DNA of 64,000 bases, taken from NCBI RefSeq assembly GCF_014201875.1, contig NZ_JACHFL010000003.1:434001-498000 (forward strand). Reading direction: 5' to 3'. The position numbers were made by a program, and so were the translations under genes. The notes beneath the pieces were generated by a model. The model saw only the letters and a program-made list of their open reading frames with translations. It was not told the origin of the DNA and made no database searches. Of the stretch, positions 30,362 through 42,555 are shown piece after piece (positions within the stretch are counted from its first letter, which is position 1; each line of letters begins with the position of its first letter). Origin of the DNA: Deinococcus humi (lineage in GTDB: Bacteria; Deinococcota; Deinococci; Deinococcales; Deinococcaceae).

Positions 30362-30553
30362 CTAGGACTCAAAAAGAGCCTTGAAGACTGCGATGAGCGC
30401 CTTTCGAAGGACGGCAGCTCTAATCAAGCCTGTGTTGTGAACAGGGACTTTGCCGAACCCGATGACCATGCCAGAGGACAGCATGACCGGGGTGACCTTG
30501 CCGCCCACCACAGTCAAAAACTTACGTGGAACTGCGAGTCGATCACGCAGCCA
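30362..30553 (-). pseudogene. Possible gene remnant, about 60 codons
   Basis: Between the protease-nuclease gene and serS there are about 500 bp without a clear gene. One minus-strand frame reads WLRDRLAVPRKFLTVVGG, then KVTPVMLSSGMVIGFGKVPV, ending ALIAVFKALFES; it looks more protein-like than chance and could start at GTG 30511. It has no ribosome site and no family match I know. The remainder (30086-30361) has a lower GC content than the surroundings and holds nothing I can name. It may be what is left of a transferred gene. Confidence 0.3.
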
Positions 30554-30587
30554 CTACCTTTATGAGCTCAGCGCCGCAAATCTGCCC

Positions 30588-31865
30588 TCAGCGCACAGGC
30601 CTGCCGAGGCTGGTCTTCCCCCCCAGATAGGGGCGCAGCGCCTCTGGCACGCGAATGGTTCCGTCTGCCTGCTGATGGTTTTCCAGCAACGGCACCAGGA
30701 TGCGGGGCGTGGCGATCCCAGTGTTGTTGAGGGTATAGGCGTAGGTCAGTTTGCCCTCCTCGTCGCGGTAACGCAGCCCAGTGCGGCGGGCCTGCCAGTC
30801 GCCCAGATAGCTGCAACTGTGGGTTTCACGGTACAGGTTCTCGCTGGGCACCCAGCTTTCGAGGTCATACATCAGCACTTTGCCCGCACCCATGTCGCCA
30901 GTGCAGTTCTGCACGACCCGGTATGGCAACTCCAGTGCCGTCAGCAGGTCCTCGGCGTTCTGCAGAATCTTGTCGAACCACTCCAGCGCCTCAGCCTCGT
31001 CGGCGCGGCACAGGACGTACTGCTCGACCTTGCGGAACTCGTGCACCCGGATCAGCCCGCGCACGTCCCGTCCCGCCGAGCCCGCCTCACTACGGAAGGC
31101 TGCGCTGATGGCGGCGTAAGTGATCGGCAGGGCGTTCAGCGGCAGTTGTTCTCCTGCGTACAGGCTGTTGACTGGCACTTCCGCTGTCCCGGCCAGCATC
31201 AGTTCGTCGCCCTCGATCTTGTAGACCTGATCCTCACCACCCGGGAAATGCCCGCTGCCCAGGAAAGCTTCCGGGCGTGCCAGAGCGCTGGTGCTCAGGG
31301 GAGTAAAGCCGCGTTCAGAGAGGAAATCCAGCGCGAACATCTGCACCGCCATTTCGAGCAGCACCGCCTCACCCTTCAGGAGGTAGCTGCGGCTGCCCGA
31401 CACCCGCGCGACCCGCTCGGGATCGCTCCAGCCCTGACGTTCCAACAGTTCGACATGATCTAAAGGGGCAAAGTCGAATTCCGGCAGGGTGCCCTGGCGA
31501 CGCAATTCCACGTTCTCTGAGTCGTCCCCGCCCACCGGCACGCTGGCCAGTGGAATGTTCGGCACGCGCAGCAGCAGCTGGCGCAGTTGCTCCTCGTGGG
31601 CGCGCAGGGACGGTTCCAGCACCTTGATCTCCTCACCCAGTTCCTTGCCCTTGACGATCAAGGCGGGGCGCTCGGCAGGTGTGGCTCTGGGAACCAGCTT
31701 GGCATTGGCATTGCGTTCGGCCTGCATGGCCTCGACGCGCTGCTTGACTCCCAAAAGCTCATGGTCCAGCGCCAGCAGTTCGTCAAGATCAAGGTTGACG
31801 CCCTTAACCTTGATGGCGTGCTTGACGGCACCGGCATTCTCACGGATGAATTTCAGGTCCAACAT
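30588..31865 (-). CDS. serS: Seryl-tRNA synthetase, 425 aa
   Basis: Class II synthetase charging tRNA-Ser (and tRNA-Sec where present). Residues 1-105 form the tRNA-binding coiled coil (MLDLKFIRENAGAVKHAI). The catalytic core has LAGTAEVPVNSLYAGE, motif 2 AAFRSEAGSAGRDVRGLIRVHEF (shortened here by one word: FRSEAG, RVHEF) and motif 3 TGIATPRILVPLLENHQ. The ATG directly follows the gatC stop, giving a two-gene operon. Length is typical. Confidence 0.95.
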   Translation of the reverse strand: MLDLKFIRENAGAVKHAIKVKGVNLDLDELLALDHELLGVKQRVEAMQAERNANAKLVPRATPAERPALIVKGKELGEEIKVLEPSLRAHEEQLRQLLLRVPNIPLASVPVGGDDSENVELRRQGTLPEFDFAPLDHVELLERQGWSDPERVARVSGSRSYLLKGEAVLLEMAVQMFALDFLSERGFTPLSTSALARPEAFLGSGHFPGGEDQVYKIEGDELMLAGTAEVPVNSLYAGEQLPLNALPITYAAISAAFRSEAGSAGRDVRGLIRVHEFRKVEQYVLCRADEAEALEWFDKILQNAEDLLTALELPYRVVQNCTGDMGAGKVLMYDLESWVPSENLYRETHSCSYLGDWQARRTGLRYRDEEGKLTYAYTLNNTGIATPRILVPLLENHQQADGTIRVPEALRPYLGGKTSLGRPVR

Positions 31866-32156
31866 TCAGTCGGCCTCAACAGTGCGGGGCACACGGATAA
31901 AGCCGTCCTGCGTTTCGGGAGCCAGCGTTTCAATAACAGATAGAGGGAAAGCCGCACCAGACAGGTCATCGCGCAGAACGTTCACCAGATTCACCGGGCG
32001 CTGCATTTCCTCGACGCCACTCGTGTCGACCTCGCGCAGTTGCTCGAAGTAGCCCAGCACGCGGCTGAGGTCCTGGGTCATGGCTTCCCGCTCATCGGGG
32101 GTCAGTTCCAGCCGCGCGAGGCTGGCGAGGTGATCCATCTGGGCCGCGTCAATCAT
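31866..32156 (-). CDS. gatC: Aspartyl/glutamyl-tRNA amidotransferase subunit C, 96 aa
   Basis: Small subunit of GatCAB, which converts Glu-tRNA(Gln) and/or Asp-tRNA(Asn) to the amide forms. Typical sequence: [35 protein letters not shown] and a C-terminal [17 protein letters not shown]. The start is ATG 32156 because TATACT, a near-perfect -10 box, is 7 nt upstream. Its TGA stop is directly followed by the serS ATG. Confidence 0.93.
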   Translation of the reverse strand: MIDAAQMDHLASLARLELTPDEREAMTQDLSRVLGYFEQLREVDTSGVEEMQRPVNLVNVLRDDLSGAAFPLSVIETLAPETQDGFIRVPRTVEAD

Positions 32157-32578
32157 GGACGGCAGTATAGATTCCCTGCGCTGCGTTTGGCTTGCACTCA
32201 CCGGCCAGCCCAGACAGGAAGCTCCGGGTAACATACAGCCCAGCCCCCAGCCCCATCTTTCGGCCGGATATCGCGTGACGGTCTAAGCCGTTGGTCATCC
32301 AGCAGCGCTGGGGTTCTGAGTCGTTGTTGCCAGTCAGGAAACGAAGGTCGCCAGCGGGAAGCGCATGCCCATCTCAATCCTATGACCCGAATGAAATGGG
32401 CGGGCCATCGTTATGATGAGCCGCCACTCCAGATAAGCCAGAGTCAGGGTTCCTAGCCCAGAAGCTTCACAAAACTCACCGATTCAACGGAGAGCTTGGA
32501 GCTGTTGCACACCATCTGAAAGCGACTTATAGCGCCCCCAACTCTCAAATTTAAAACCCAGAACTGGGAAAAGTCACA
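32157..32578. other. Intergenic region of about 420 bp
   Basis: Between divergent gatC and the sugar-binding-protein gene. Apart from the gatC -10 box at its left end I see no open frame with coding bias, no tRNA and no clear terminator. It may carry regulatory sites for the sugar operon. Confidence 0.5.
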
Positions 32579-32607
32579 TTGACACCCCGCAACGGGCGGT
32601 GTAGCCT
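32579..32607 (+). promoter_or_regulatory. Promoter of the second sugar importer
   Basis: Consensus -35 TTGACA (32579-32584), 17-bp spacer, -10 TAGCCT (32602-32607). The expected transcript start is near 32614, so the operator at 32632 lies about 18-31 nt downstream of it. Confidence 0.65.
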
Positions 32608-32631
32608 TCCTGAATCACAACTGCGTATTCG

Positions 32632-32645
32632 TGGAACCGCTTCCG
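32632..32645. promoter_or_regulatory. LacI/CcpA-type operator candidate before the second sugar importer
   Basis: TGGAACCGCTTCCG, identical in 13 of 14 bases to the pckA site. Placed just downstream of the promoter, as for a roadblock repressor. 53 nt before the binding-protein ATG. Confidence 0.65.
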
Positions 32646-32697
32646 AGGGGAAGTGGCAAGGCCGAGGCAAGCTCGGCCCGTCCACACAGGAGGATTC

Positions 32698-33957
<1,260 letters not shown>

Positions 33958-33992
33958 GCGCGGTCCACCCACCCCTCACCGTGAGGTGAGCT

Positions 33993-34028
33993 GGGGACGC
34001 CCGCGTGGATCGGGGCGTCCCCTTTTTT
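33993..34028 (+). terminator. Intercistronic terminator between binding protein and permeases
   Basis: GGGGACGCCC (33993-34002) pairs with GGGCGTCCCC (34013-34022), 10-nt loop, followed by six T. It lies 36 nt after the stop codon and 215 nt before the permease start. Confidence 0.9.
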
Positions 34029-34071
34029 GACTCGCCAGCAAATCAAAGACGAATGGTTGAGAGTTTTCCGT

Positions 34072-34085
34072 TCCAACCGCTTTTG
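34072..34085. promoter_or_regulatory. Weaker LacI-type site before the permease genes
   Basis: TCCAACCGCTTTTG shares the AACCGCTT core with the sites at 19488 and 32632 but has a degenerate right arm. It lies between the intercistronic terminator and the permease gene, so it could serve a second internal promoter. Confidence 0.35.
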
Positions 34086-34242
34086 CAGCAACACCTTCAA
34101 AATAGGGCCAAAGTCGACCGCTAAGCTGAAGACACCGCGTCAGAGCAGCCATATTTCACGACAGCACATTTCTTCTGAGCATCACGGGGTATCCCGACCG
34201 TTTTCGGGATTCCATCCTTCAGGGACAAGGAGGCCACAGACC

Positions 34243-35190
34243 ATGACCATCAACGCGCCCGCCAAGCCTCCAGCTGCGCCCCCTGCCAGCCGCAAGCGGT
34301 CCCCCGGTATCGAGGCGTCCCGTGCCCGGACGGCCATCATCCTGCTGCTGCCCACCCTGATCGCTATCGTGCTGGTTGCGGGCTTCCCGCTATACCGCAC
34401 GATCTTTTTCTCGGCGCAGGAGGCCAACCTGACCACGCCGGGCCAGGCCACCTTTATTGGCCTGGAAAATTTCTGGTTTACCACCGCCGAGGGCATCGGG
34501 CTGGGCTTCCTGCAAGATCCGCAGTGGTGGACCGCTGTGCGCAATACCCTGATCTTCACAGTGTTCTCGGTGTTCCTGGAAACCGTGTTCGGCATGATTA
34601 TCGCACTGGTGGTGAACAGCGCTTTTGCGGGACGCTCCTTCCTGCGGACGGCCATGCTGATTCCCTGGGCGATTCCCACGGTGGTCTCGGCGCAGATGTG
34701 GGCCTACATGTACAACGATTCCTTCGGGCTGATCGGCCAGGGGCTGCTGGGCGGTCAGGCGCTGCTGGCCGATCCGTCCAAGGCCATCTGGGCATTGATC
34801 GCGGTGGACGTGTGGAAAACCACCTCGTTCATGGCGCTGCTGATCCTGGCCGGGCTGCAAAGCCTGCCGGGCGACATGTACGAGGCCGCCGACATGGACG
34901 GCGCAAGCAAATGGACGCAGTTCTGGCGCATGACTCTGCCGCTGCTACGGCCCGCGCTGCTGGTGGCCCTGGTGTTCCGCAGCCTGGACGCCCTGCGGGT
35001 CTTCGACATCATGTACGTGATGCTGGGCGCGAACGTGGCGGCCAGCACCAGCATGACCGGGTATGCCCGTCAGCAACTGATCGACAACCAGTTGCTGGGC
35101 ACCGGGAGCGCCGTTTCGGTGGCGATTTTTATCATCATCATGGCGATCGTGGTCGTATACGTGACCGCCTTCCGCGTGAAGTTCGACTGA
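34243..35190 (+). CDS. Sugar ABC transporter permease (MalF type), 315 aa
   Basis: A Pro/Ala-rich N-terminal tail followed by six membrane segments ([19 protein letters not shown] first). The EAA loop is [20 protein letters not shown]. Partner of the next gene; together they form the membrane channel. Start ATG 34243 after ribosome site AAGGAGG; the longer upstream frame crosses the operator and is not coding-like. Confidence 0.92.
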   Translation: MTINAPAKPPAAPPASRKRSPGIEASRARTAIILLLPTLIAIVLVAGFPLYRTIFFSAQEANLTTPGQATFIGLENFWFTTAEGIGLGFLQDPQWWTAVRNTLIFTVFSVFLETVFGMIIALVVNSAFAGRSFLRTAMLIPWAIPTVVSAQMWAYMYNDSFGLIGQGLLGGQALLADPSKAIWALIAVDVWKTTSFMALLILAGLQSLPGDMYEAADMDGASKWTQFWRMTLPLLRPALLVALVFRSLDALRVFDIMYVMLGANVAASTSMTGYARQQLIDNQLLGTGSAVSVAIFIIIMAIVVVYVTAFRVKFD

Positions 35191-35203
35191 GGAGGGGACA
35201 GCT

Positions 35204-36055
35204 ATGAACCTGAAACGCACCAATCCCGGACTGTTCTACCTCCAGCGGACTCTGTTCTACCTGCTGGTGATCGTGATCGCGGTTTACCTGCTGTTTCCCT
35301 TCGCCTGGGCAGTGCTGACCAGCTTCCGGCGGGCGGCCGATCTCTTCTTGCCGCCGCTGCAATTCATCGCCGCGCCCACCACCATCGACAATTACACGCA
35401 GGTGTTGACGAACCCCAGCTTCCGGCGGGGGCTGCTGTTCAGCACTATTGTGGCCGTGGGTGCTGTCGCCGTCAGCCTACTGTTCGGCTCGTTCGCGGCC
35501 TACGCGCTGGGGCGTTTCCGCTTCAAGGGCAAGCAGTTCATCATGTACATCATCCTCGCCGTCAGCGTATTTCCGCAGATCGCCGTGCTGGGCGGTCTGT
35601 TCACGCTGATCACGAGATTTGGCCTGTTCGACAACCCCATCGGCCTGATGGTCTCGTACCTGATCTTCACCATTCCGTTCACGGTCTGGGTGCTGACATC
35701 CTTCGTGCGCGACATTCCGGGTGAGTTGGAGGAAGCGGCGCTGGTGGATGGCGCCAGCCCCCTGCAGACACTGTTCCGGGTGCTGTTCCCGGTGATGATG
35801 CCTGCGCTGGTGACCACCGGCCTGCTGGCTTTCATCAACGCCTGGAACGAATACCTGTTCGCCCTGACCTTCATGAGTACCAATCGCACCGTGCCCGTGG
35901 TGATTGCCAACTACTCCGGCGCGTCGCAGTTCGATCAACCGTGGGGGCCGATCATGGCCGCCAGCATCGTGGTCACCATTCCACTGATCGCGCTGGTTCT
36001 AATCTTCCAGCGCAACATCGTCTCCGGCCTGACTGCGGGAGCCGTCAAGGGCTGA
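35204..36055 (+). CDS. Sugar ABC transporter permease (MalG type), 283 aa
   Basis: Six membrane segments, beginning [21 protein letters not shown]. The EAA loop is [20 protein letters not shown]. Length is the normal ~280 aa, unlike the 458-aa MalG-like protein at 21275. 13 nt after the previous gene, with ribosome site GAGGGG. No ATPase gene follows; a terminator does. Confidence 0.92.
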   Translation: MNLKRTNPGLFYLQRTLFYLLVIVIAVYLLFPFAWAVLTSFRRAADLFLPPLQFIAAPTTIDNYTQVLTNPSFRRGLLFSTIVAVGAVAVSLLFGSFAAYALGRFRFKGKQFIMYIILAVSVFPQIAVLGGLFTLITRFGLFDNPIGLMVSYLIFTIPFTVWVLTSFVRDIPGELEEAALVDGASPLQTLFRVLFPVMMPALVTTGLLAFINAWNEYLFALTFMSTNRTVPVVIANYSGASQFDQPWGPIMAASIVVTIPLIALVLIFQRNIVSGLTAGAVKG

Positions 36056-36075
36056 AGCTTCAGACGTTTTCGTAA

Positions 36076-36113
36076 GGGCGCCTCTCCGAAGAACTGGAGA
36101 GGCGCCCTTCTTC
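36076..36113 (+). terminator. Terminator after the second sugar importer
   Basis: GGGCGCCTCTCC (36076-36087) pairs with GGAGAGGCGCCC (36096-36107), followed by TTCTTCTGTT. Twelve-bp stem, 8-nt loop. Confidence 0.88.
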
Positions 36114-36147
36114 TGTTAACCAGCGCAGCGGTCACGTTCCGCCCGCC

Positions 36148-36645
36148 TCAGTTCAGCGGCCTGATCCGCTCTCGCTCTACTCCCGCATACGTATCCGCCA
36201 CATCACGGATGATCCCACGCGCCAGGGTAATCAGGGCGTCCTCGCCAATCTCTTCCAGACGGAAGCAGCCTCCTTCACCGTACTCGCCCTGAAAGGCCCC
36301 GGCCACCCGGCGCACCCGCACCAGCACCTCGCACAGTCCCAGACGCAGCCAGGCAGCATAAAAGCCTCCTGGGGGCACGGGGCGCAGACGGTTGGCCGGG
36401 TCGCTGGTGAAATCCAGCGTCACGTTATTGAGCGGCAGGCCCGGCCCGCTGGCGGTGCGCAGGGCGTGGTACAGCGCGTTGATGAACGCCTGGCAGGCCT
36501 GTTCCTCAGCCTGACGCTCGTGGACATAACGGCGGATGGCAGCCTGTAGCTCGTCGAATTCACTCACCGGAAGACGCTCGTGGCGGACATGTTGGCCCTG
36601 TTCATACCATGTCAGCGCGAGGAAGCGGGCCCAGGAATGAAACAT
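36148..36645 (-). CDS. Hypothetical protein, 165 aa
   Basis: Begins [20 protein letters not shown]; the N-terminal half is helical ([35 protein letters not shown]), then a beta part ([31 protein letters not shown]). No signal peptide. Family not recognised. Its start codon lies only 7 nt from the nearest possible start of the divergent LpxB-like gene, so promoters must overlap coding sequence or the true starts lie further in. Codon use is normal for the genome. Confidence 0.7.
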   Translation of the reverse strand: MFHSWARFLALTWYEQGQHVRHERLPVSEFDELQAAIRRYVHERQAEEQACQAFINALYHALRTASGPGLPLNNVTLDFTSDPANRLRPVPPGGFYAAWLRLGLCEVLVRVRRVAGAFQGEYGEGGCFRLEEIGEDALITLARGIIRDVADTYAGVERERIRPLN

Positions 36646-36664
36646 TCACGTTATGCTGCCTGAC

Positions 36665-37876
36665 GTGACCCCGGCCCCTGTTCTCTTCATCTCCAACGGC
36701 ACGGCAGAAGATCTGATCGGGGCGCGGCTGGCGGGGCTGCTGAAGCGTCCCGTCCTCTCTTCCCCGCTGGTGGGCGAGGGGCAGGCGTACGCGGAGCTCA
36801 ACGGGGCCAGACGGGTGGGGCGCGTACTGCGGCTGCCCAGTGGGGGCTTTCCCTTCGGCAGTCTGGACAACCTGTGGGCGGACCTGCGCGCCGGGCTGAT
36901 CGGCGAGTCGCTGGGCCAGTGGACGGACGCCGTGCGCGGGGCCAGCGACGCAGCCGCCATCATCGTCGTGGGGGACGCCTATGCGCTGATGGTGGGCACG
37001 GTGGCCGCCAGGAAGAACCGTCTGCCCCTGGTTCACGTACAGCCACTGCTGAGCGCGCAGTATCTGGACGGCCTGGGCGTGCGCGGCACCCTGCAGGAAC
37101 TCAATGCCCTGGGAGCCAATCGGCCCCTGCCCTATGAACTGCGGCTGGCTCGCCGGGCCGATGCCGTGTTCGTGCGGGACGCCGCCACCCAGAGGTACTA
37201 CCAGCAGCGCGGTGTCCCGGCCCGCTTCGCCGGGAGTTTCGCGATGGACGTGCTGCCCCCGCCAGAACGCGAACTGCATCTCTCCGCAGCCCGTCCGGTC
37301 CTCGCCCTGCTGCCCGGTTCTCGCGGGGACCACCGCGAGAGCCTGCCCGTGATGCTGCGTGCCGCTGCCCTGTTGCCGGAGGTGACACCGCTGGTGGCCT
37401 GGCCGCACACCTGGAACGCGGTGACGCTGCCAGACGGCTGGACGCTCCAGGTCCAGAGCGAGACCGAGGCCAGGGCAACGGGTGAGGCGGCCGAGGTGGT
37501 CCTGTGGCGTCAAGCGTTCGGCGCGGTGGCTCGGGCGGCAGACATCGCCATCGGCACTTCCGGCACGGCGAACGAGCAACTGGCGGGGTTGGGGGTGCCC
37601 GTCGTCGCCTTCGCCACGGGCGGCCCCCAGTACACCGTAGGGTTTGCGCGGCGACAGGGGCGGTTGCTGGGTGCGGCCCTGAGGGTGGTGGAGGCGGACC
37701 CGGCGGCGCTGGCAGCAGAGGTCCGCACCCTGCTGAGTCAGGGAACACGGCGGGCGGGCGCGGCGCTGGCTGGCCTGACCCGCGTCGGCCCGGCCGGAGC
37801 CCTGCCCGTCATCGCCGCGGAGATTGAGGCGCTGGCCCAGTCCGGCCGGCCTCAAGTTCACAGTCCGCACATCTGA
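36665..37876 (+). CDS. Lipid-A-disaccharide-synthase-related protein (LpxB-like), 403 aa
   Basis: GT-B-fold protein of the LpxB-related family found in cyanobacteria and Deinococcus. It begins [23 protein letters not shown], has [50 protein letters not shown] and the nucleotide-sugar site [25 protein letters not shown]. Deinococcus does not make lipid A, so it probably transfers a sugar to another lipid or has a different role. I prefer GTG 36665 (TATGCT 7 nt upstream); ATG 36653 is the alternative and would overlap that -10 box. Confidence 0.82.
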   Translation: MTPAPVLFISNGTAEDLIGARLAGLLKRPVLSSPLVGEGQAYAELNGARRVGRVLRLPSGGFPFGSLDNLWADLRAGLIGESLGQWTDAVRGASDAAAIIVVGDAYALMVGTVAARKNRLPLVHVQPLLSAQYLDGLGVRGTLQELNALGANRPLPYELRLARRADAVFVRDAATQRYYQQRGVPARFAGSFAMDVLPPPERELHLSAARPVLALLPGSRGDHRESLPVMLRAAALLPEVTPLVAWPHTWNAVTLPDGWTLQVQSETEARATGEAAEVVLWRQAFGAVARAADIAIGTSGTANEQLAGLGVPVVAFATGGPQYTVGFARRQGRLLGAALRVVEADPAALAAEVRTLLSQGTRRAGAALAGLTRVGPAGALPVIAAEIEALAQSGRPQVHSPHI

Positions 37877-37941
37877 ACTCCACCGACTCTTCATCCTCTG
37901 AATGACGGAAACCTTTTCCCTGTTCGCCACGTATTCCTCTG

Positions 37942-37971
37942 TTGGCGGACTGATCGGTGGCATGGTAAAAT
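37942..37971 (+). promoter_or_regulatory. Probable rpoD promoter
   Basis: -35 TTGGCG (37942-37947), 18-bp spacer, -10 TAAAAT (37966-37971). This gives a 5' leader of about 130 nt before the rpoD ATG. Confidence 0.55.
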
Positions 37972-38107
37972 GGACGACTGCCTTTGGGCGGGCGATGGCC
38001 CGCAAATGCGTTTGCTAGACTGGCGCGTTCCGGCATCCGGTCTAGTTCCTGACGACCCGAATTCCGCCTTCACCCGATTGACCCATTCTCTTGCCGCAGG
38101 AGGCCGC

Positions 38108-39760
<1,653 letters not shown>

Positions 39761-39777
39761 ACCACAGGCTTTCTGAT

Positions 39778-39815
39778 CCCGCTCCCGACGCAATCTGGGG
39801 CGGGTCTTTTCTTTT
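39778..39815 (+). terminator. Terminator after rpoD
   Basis: CCCGCTCCC pairs with GGGGCGGG (one bulge), followed by TCTTTTCTTTT. 17 nt after the rpoD stop. Confidence 0.8.
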
Positions 39816-40099
39816 CCCTGAGCGGGGAGGTGGCTCCCACTTTCCTCCTTTGCGATATTCCTGACCGACAGCTGCAAAATGAGGCGGCGACCGCGCTGTC
39901 CAAGCTTCTGCACTTTTGCCGATCCTGGCCCCTTTTGATAACAATGGCCCCCTCGTCGAGCTTGGGGCTGCGCGAGAGCAGTTCCTCTGGGCCGGAAAGC
40001 CGATGCCCCAAAACAAGCGCGACTTACGCCCCCGACTCCGGCAACTTTCCTGTATCGGAGCGCGTATTCTCCAGGCAAGATGACCTTTGGGAAAGACGG
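39816..40099. other. Intergenic region of about 280 bp
   Basis: Upstream of the DUF4129 gene. No coding frame with good bias, tRNA or repeat seen. It should contain the promoter of the DUF4129-MoxR-DUF58 operon; TATTCT at about 40066 is a candidate -10 box. Confidence 0.4.
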
Positions 40100-41575
40100 T
40101 TGACCACCGCGCCGCATGAAGAATCCTGGCTCGACGCGCCCGCCCGGGTCTCCTGGCGGGCCTACGGGCTGGCGCTGCTCCCGCTGGCGACGGCAGGCTG
40201 GCTGCCGTGGTGGGGGACCGCGCTGCTATGCGTGCTGTTTGGCCTCGCCGTGCGCTGGCCGCGCTGGGAGGAGGGGCGCCTGCTGCTCAGCCTGCTGATC
40301 GTGGGTGGCGCAGCGGTGGCCCTGGCCCCAGCCGCCCTGGCAACGGGCCGGACCGCGCTGGTGGGTCTGGCCCTGCATTACCTGGCCCTGTTTTTCGTGG
40401 CACTGGCCCTGAACTGGACCGCGAGCCGGATCAGCGATGGGCTGCGGCGCAGCCGCACTGCACTGCTCGCGCCCCTGCTGATCGGGCTGCTGGCCCCGCA
40501 GCCGGGGCTGGTGCTGGCCCTGGCTGGGGGGCTGCTGGCCGTGCCAGGCCGCGACGAGCGTAGGGGCAGCGGTCCGAGTAAACCGGCATCCCGTGTGTGG
40601 TGGACGGTGGGTGCGGCGCTGGCCGTACTGCTGATTTGCTCCGTGCTGCTGCCGCGTCAGACGGTGAACTGGGCAGATCCGGGGAAGCCGCCGTCACCAT
40701 CTACCGTTCAGGCGTCACCGCCGGCAAACCAGGCGACGCCTCCGAACCTCACCCAGACTCCTGCCCCCCCGGCCACGCCCGGCCTGCAACTGCCCTTCCA
40801 GTTCAGCATAAACAACGTCTATCTGCCCATTGACGCGATTCTGCTGGTGGGGCTCCTGCTGCTGTTGGCGGGCGGCGGACTGATGATGAGGTTCCGACAG
40901 CAGCAGAGACGCAAACTCCGCCTCATCGAGATGCTGATGGTGGCGGGCCTGCTGCTGACCGGGGCGCTGTGGCTGGCGGCGGGCGTGCTGCTGTCCGGCG
41001 GCGACGGCGGAGGTTCGGGTGCGGCGCAACAGCCCGTTCCCGGCCGCGACAATGCCCTGGCAGCCATGCTGAGCAATATTACCGGGCGCAGGCAGATCGA
41101 CATCAGCGGCTTTGTGCAAGGCCTGCTGTGGCTCAGCCTGGTGGTGCTTTTCTTGGTGGCCGCAGCGCTGTTCCGGCTCAACTGGACCCAGAACAGGCTG
41201 AAGGATGGCGAGGAGCAGGACCCGTCAGGACCGGACACCCGCCTCATTTCCTCCCCCCATGCACCCCTGCACCGTGTCCGCCTCGCCTACCGGCAGGCTG
41301 AGGAGGCCCTGCGGCAGCATGGGCGCGGCAGGATGGCGGCGGAAACCCCGGCGGGCTACGCGGCGCGCCTCTCTGCCCTTGACACGGTGCTGACCGGGCC
41401 ACTGGACACGCTGACCCGCGCTTATGGCCCAGTGCGCTACGGCGGGCGCGTGACCGACGAGGACGCGGCCGGGGCCGAAGCGGCGACGCACGAGCTGGTA
41501 ACGGTGCTTCCCACTTTGCCTCCACCGCACGATCCCCCCGACGAAGCCTCCCTCGCAAACAAGGAAAATCCATGA
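40100..41575 (+). CDS. Multi-pass membrane protein with DUF4129 C-terminal domain, 491 aa
   Basis: N-terminal half has about seven hydrophobic segments (for example WRAYGLALLPLATAGWLPWW and GLALHYLALFFVALAL). A Pro/Thr-rich extracytoplasmic linker follows at ~residues 205-235, then three more segments. The C-terminal DUF4129 domain shows HRVRLAYRQAEEALRQHGRG, TPAGYAARL and YGPVRYGGR. Proteins of this type go with MoxR ATPases and DUF58 proteins, often with a transglutaminase. Start chosen at TTG 40100 (weak ribosome site GGGAAAG); other starts are possible. Confidence 0.78.
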   Translation: MTTAPHEESWLDAPARVSWRAYGLALLPLATAGWLPWWGTALLCVLFGLAVRWPRWEEGRLLLSLLIVGGAAVALAPAALATGRTALVGLALHYLALFFVALALNWTASRISDGLRRSRTALLAPLLIGLLAPQPGLVLALAGGLLAVPGRDERRGSGPSKPASRVWWTVGAALAVLLICSVLLPRQTVNWADPGKPPSPSTVQASPPANQATPPNLTQTPAPPATPGLQLPFQFSINNVYLPIDAILLVGLLLLLAGGGLMMRFRQQQRRKLRLIEMLMVAGLLLTGALWLAAGVLLSGGDGGGSGAAQQPVPGRDNALAAMLSNITGRRQIDISGFVQGLLWLSLVVLFLVAAALFRLNWTQNRLKDGEEQDPSGPDTRLISSPHAPLHRVRLAYRQAEEALRQHGRGRMAAETPAGYAARLSALDTVLTGPLDTLTRAYGPVRYGGRVTDEDAAGAEAATHELVTVLPTLPPPHDPPDEASLANKENP

Positions 41576-42555
41576 CCGAAACGCCCATCTCACAACCATT
41601 TGCCCGCTCCATCCTGGACAACATCGCCCGCGTCCTGGTGGGCAAGGCGGACGTGTCCGGACTGGCCCTGGCCGGGGTACTGGCCGGAGGCCACGTTCTG
41701 CTCGAAGATGCCCCGGGTACGGGCAAGACGATGCTGGCCCGCGCGCTGGCCGTCAGCCTGGGCCTGACCTTTACCCGCGTTCAGTTCACTCCAGATCTGC
41801 TGCCCGGCGACGTGACTGGCGTGAGCGTCTACCGCCCCGCCAGCGGCACCTTCGAGTTCGTGCCTGGGCCGATCTTCACTGGCGTCCTGCTGGCCGATGA
41901 GATCAACCGGGCCACCCCCAAAACCCAGTCCGCGCTGCTGGAAGCGATGGGCGAGGGGCAGGTCACCGAGTCCGGCGTGACCCATACGCTGGAACAGCCC
42001 TTTGTGGTGATCGCCACCCAGAACCCCATCGAGAACGAGGGCACCTACCGCCTGCCTGAAGCGCAACTGGACCGCTTTCTGCTGCGACTTTCGGTGGGTT
42101 ATCCCACCCTGGACGAGGAGGTGGCCATGCTGGCGCGCCTGCAGGGCCAGCACCCCATTTTCTCGCTGGAACCTGTGGCCGTGCCCGCCGATCTGCTGTC
42201 CGCCCGCCGGGCGGTTCAGGCCGTGCATGTTTCGGAGGATTTGCGGCGCTACCTCTCCTCGCTCTCGGCCCGAACCCGCACGCATGCTGCCGTGGCCCTC
42301 GGCGGTGGCCCACGTGCCAGCCTGGCCCTGCAGGGGGTGTCTCAGGCGCTGGCGTGGATGGAGGGGCGCGAATACGTGACCCCCGATGACGTGCAGCGGG
42401 CTGCTCCAGGCGTTCTGGCCCACCGTCTGAGCCTCAGGATCGAGGCGAGGCTGCAGGGTCTGCCCGCCGAGGAAGTGGTCCGCGAGGTGTTGCGATCCGA
42501 GCCGGTGCCCGTCGAGGCTGCCCCGCTGCAGGCCGAGGGCGCTGCCCGCCGGTGA
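41572..42555 (+). CDS. MoxR-family AAA+ ATPase, 327 aa
   Basis: Chaperone-like AAA+ ATPase. Walker A is LEDAPGTGKTMLARAL, Walker B GVLLADEINRATPKTQSALLEAMGEGQ, and sensor VVIATQNPIENEGTYRLPEAQLDRF; all match the MoxR group. The ATG overlaps the DUF4129 stop (ATGA). It probably activates or assembles a complex with the DUF58 protein encoded next. Confidence 0.93.
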   Translation: MTETPISQPFARSILDNIARVLVGKADVSGLALAGVLAGGHVLLEDAPGTGKTMLARALAVSLGLTFTRVQFTPDLLPGDVTGVSVYRPASGTFEFVPGPIFTGVLLADEINRATPKTQSALLEAMGEGQVTESGVTHTLEQPFVVIATQNPIENEGTYRLPEAQLDRFLLRLSVGYPTLDEEVAMLARLQGQHPIFSLEPVAVPADLLSARRAVQAVHVSEDLRRYLSSLSARTRTHAAVALGGGPRASLALQGVSQALAWMEGREYVTPDDVQRAAPGVLAHRLSLRIEARLQGLPAEEVVREVLRSEPVPVEAAPLQAEGAARR

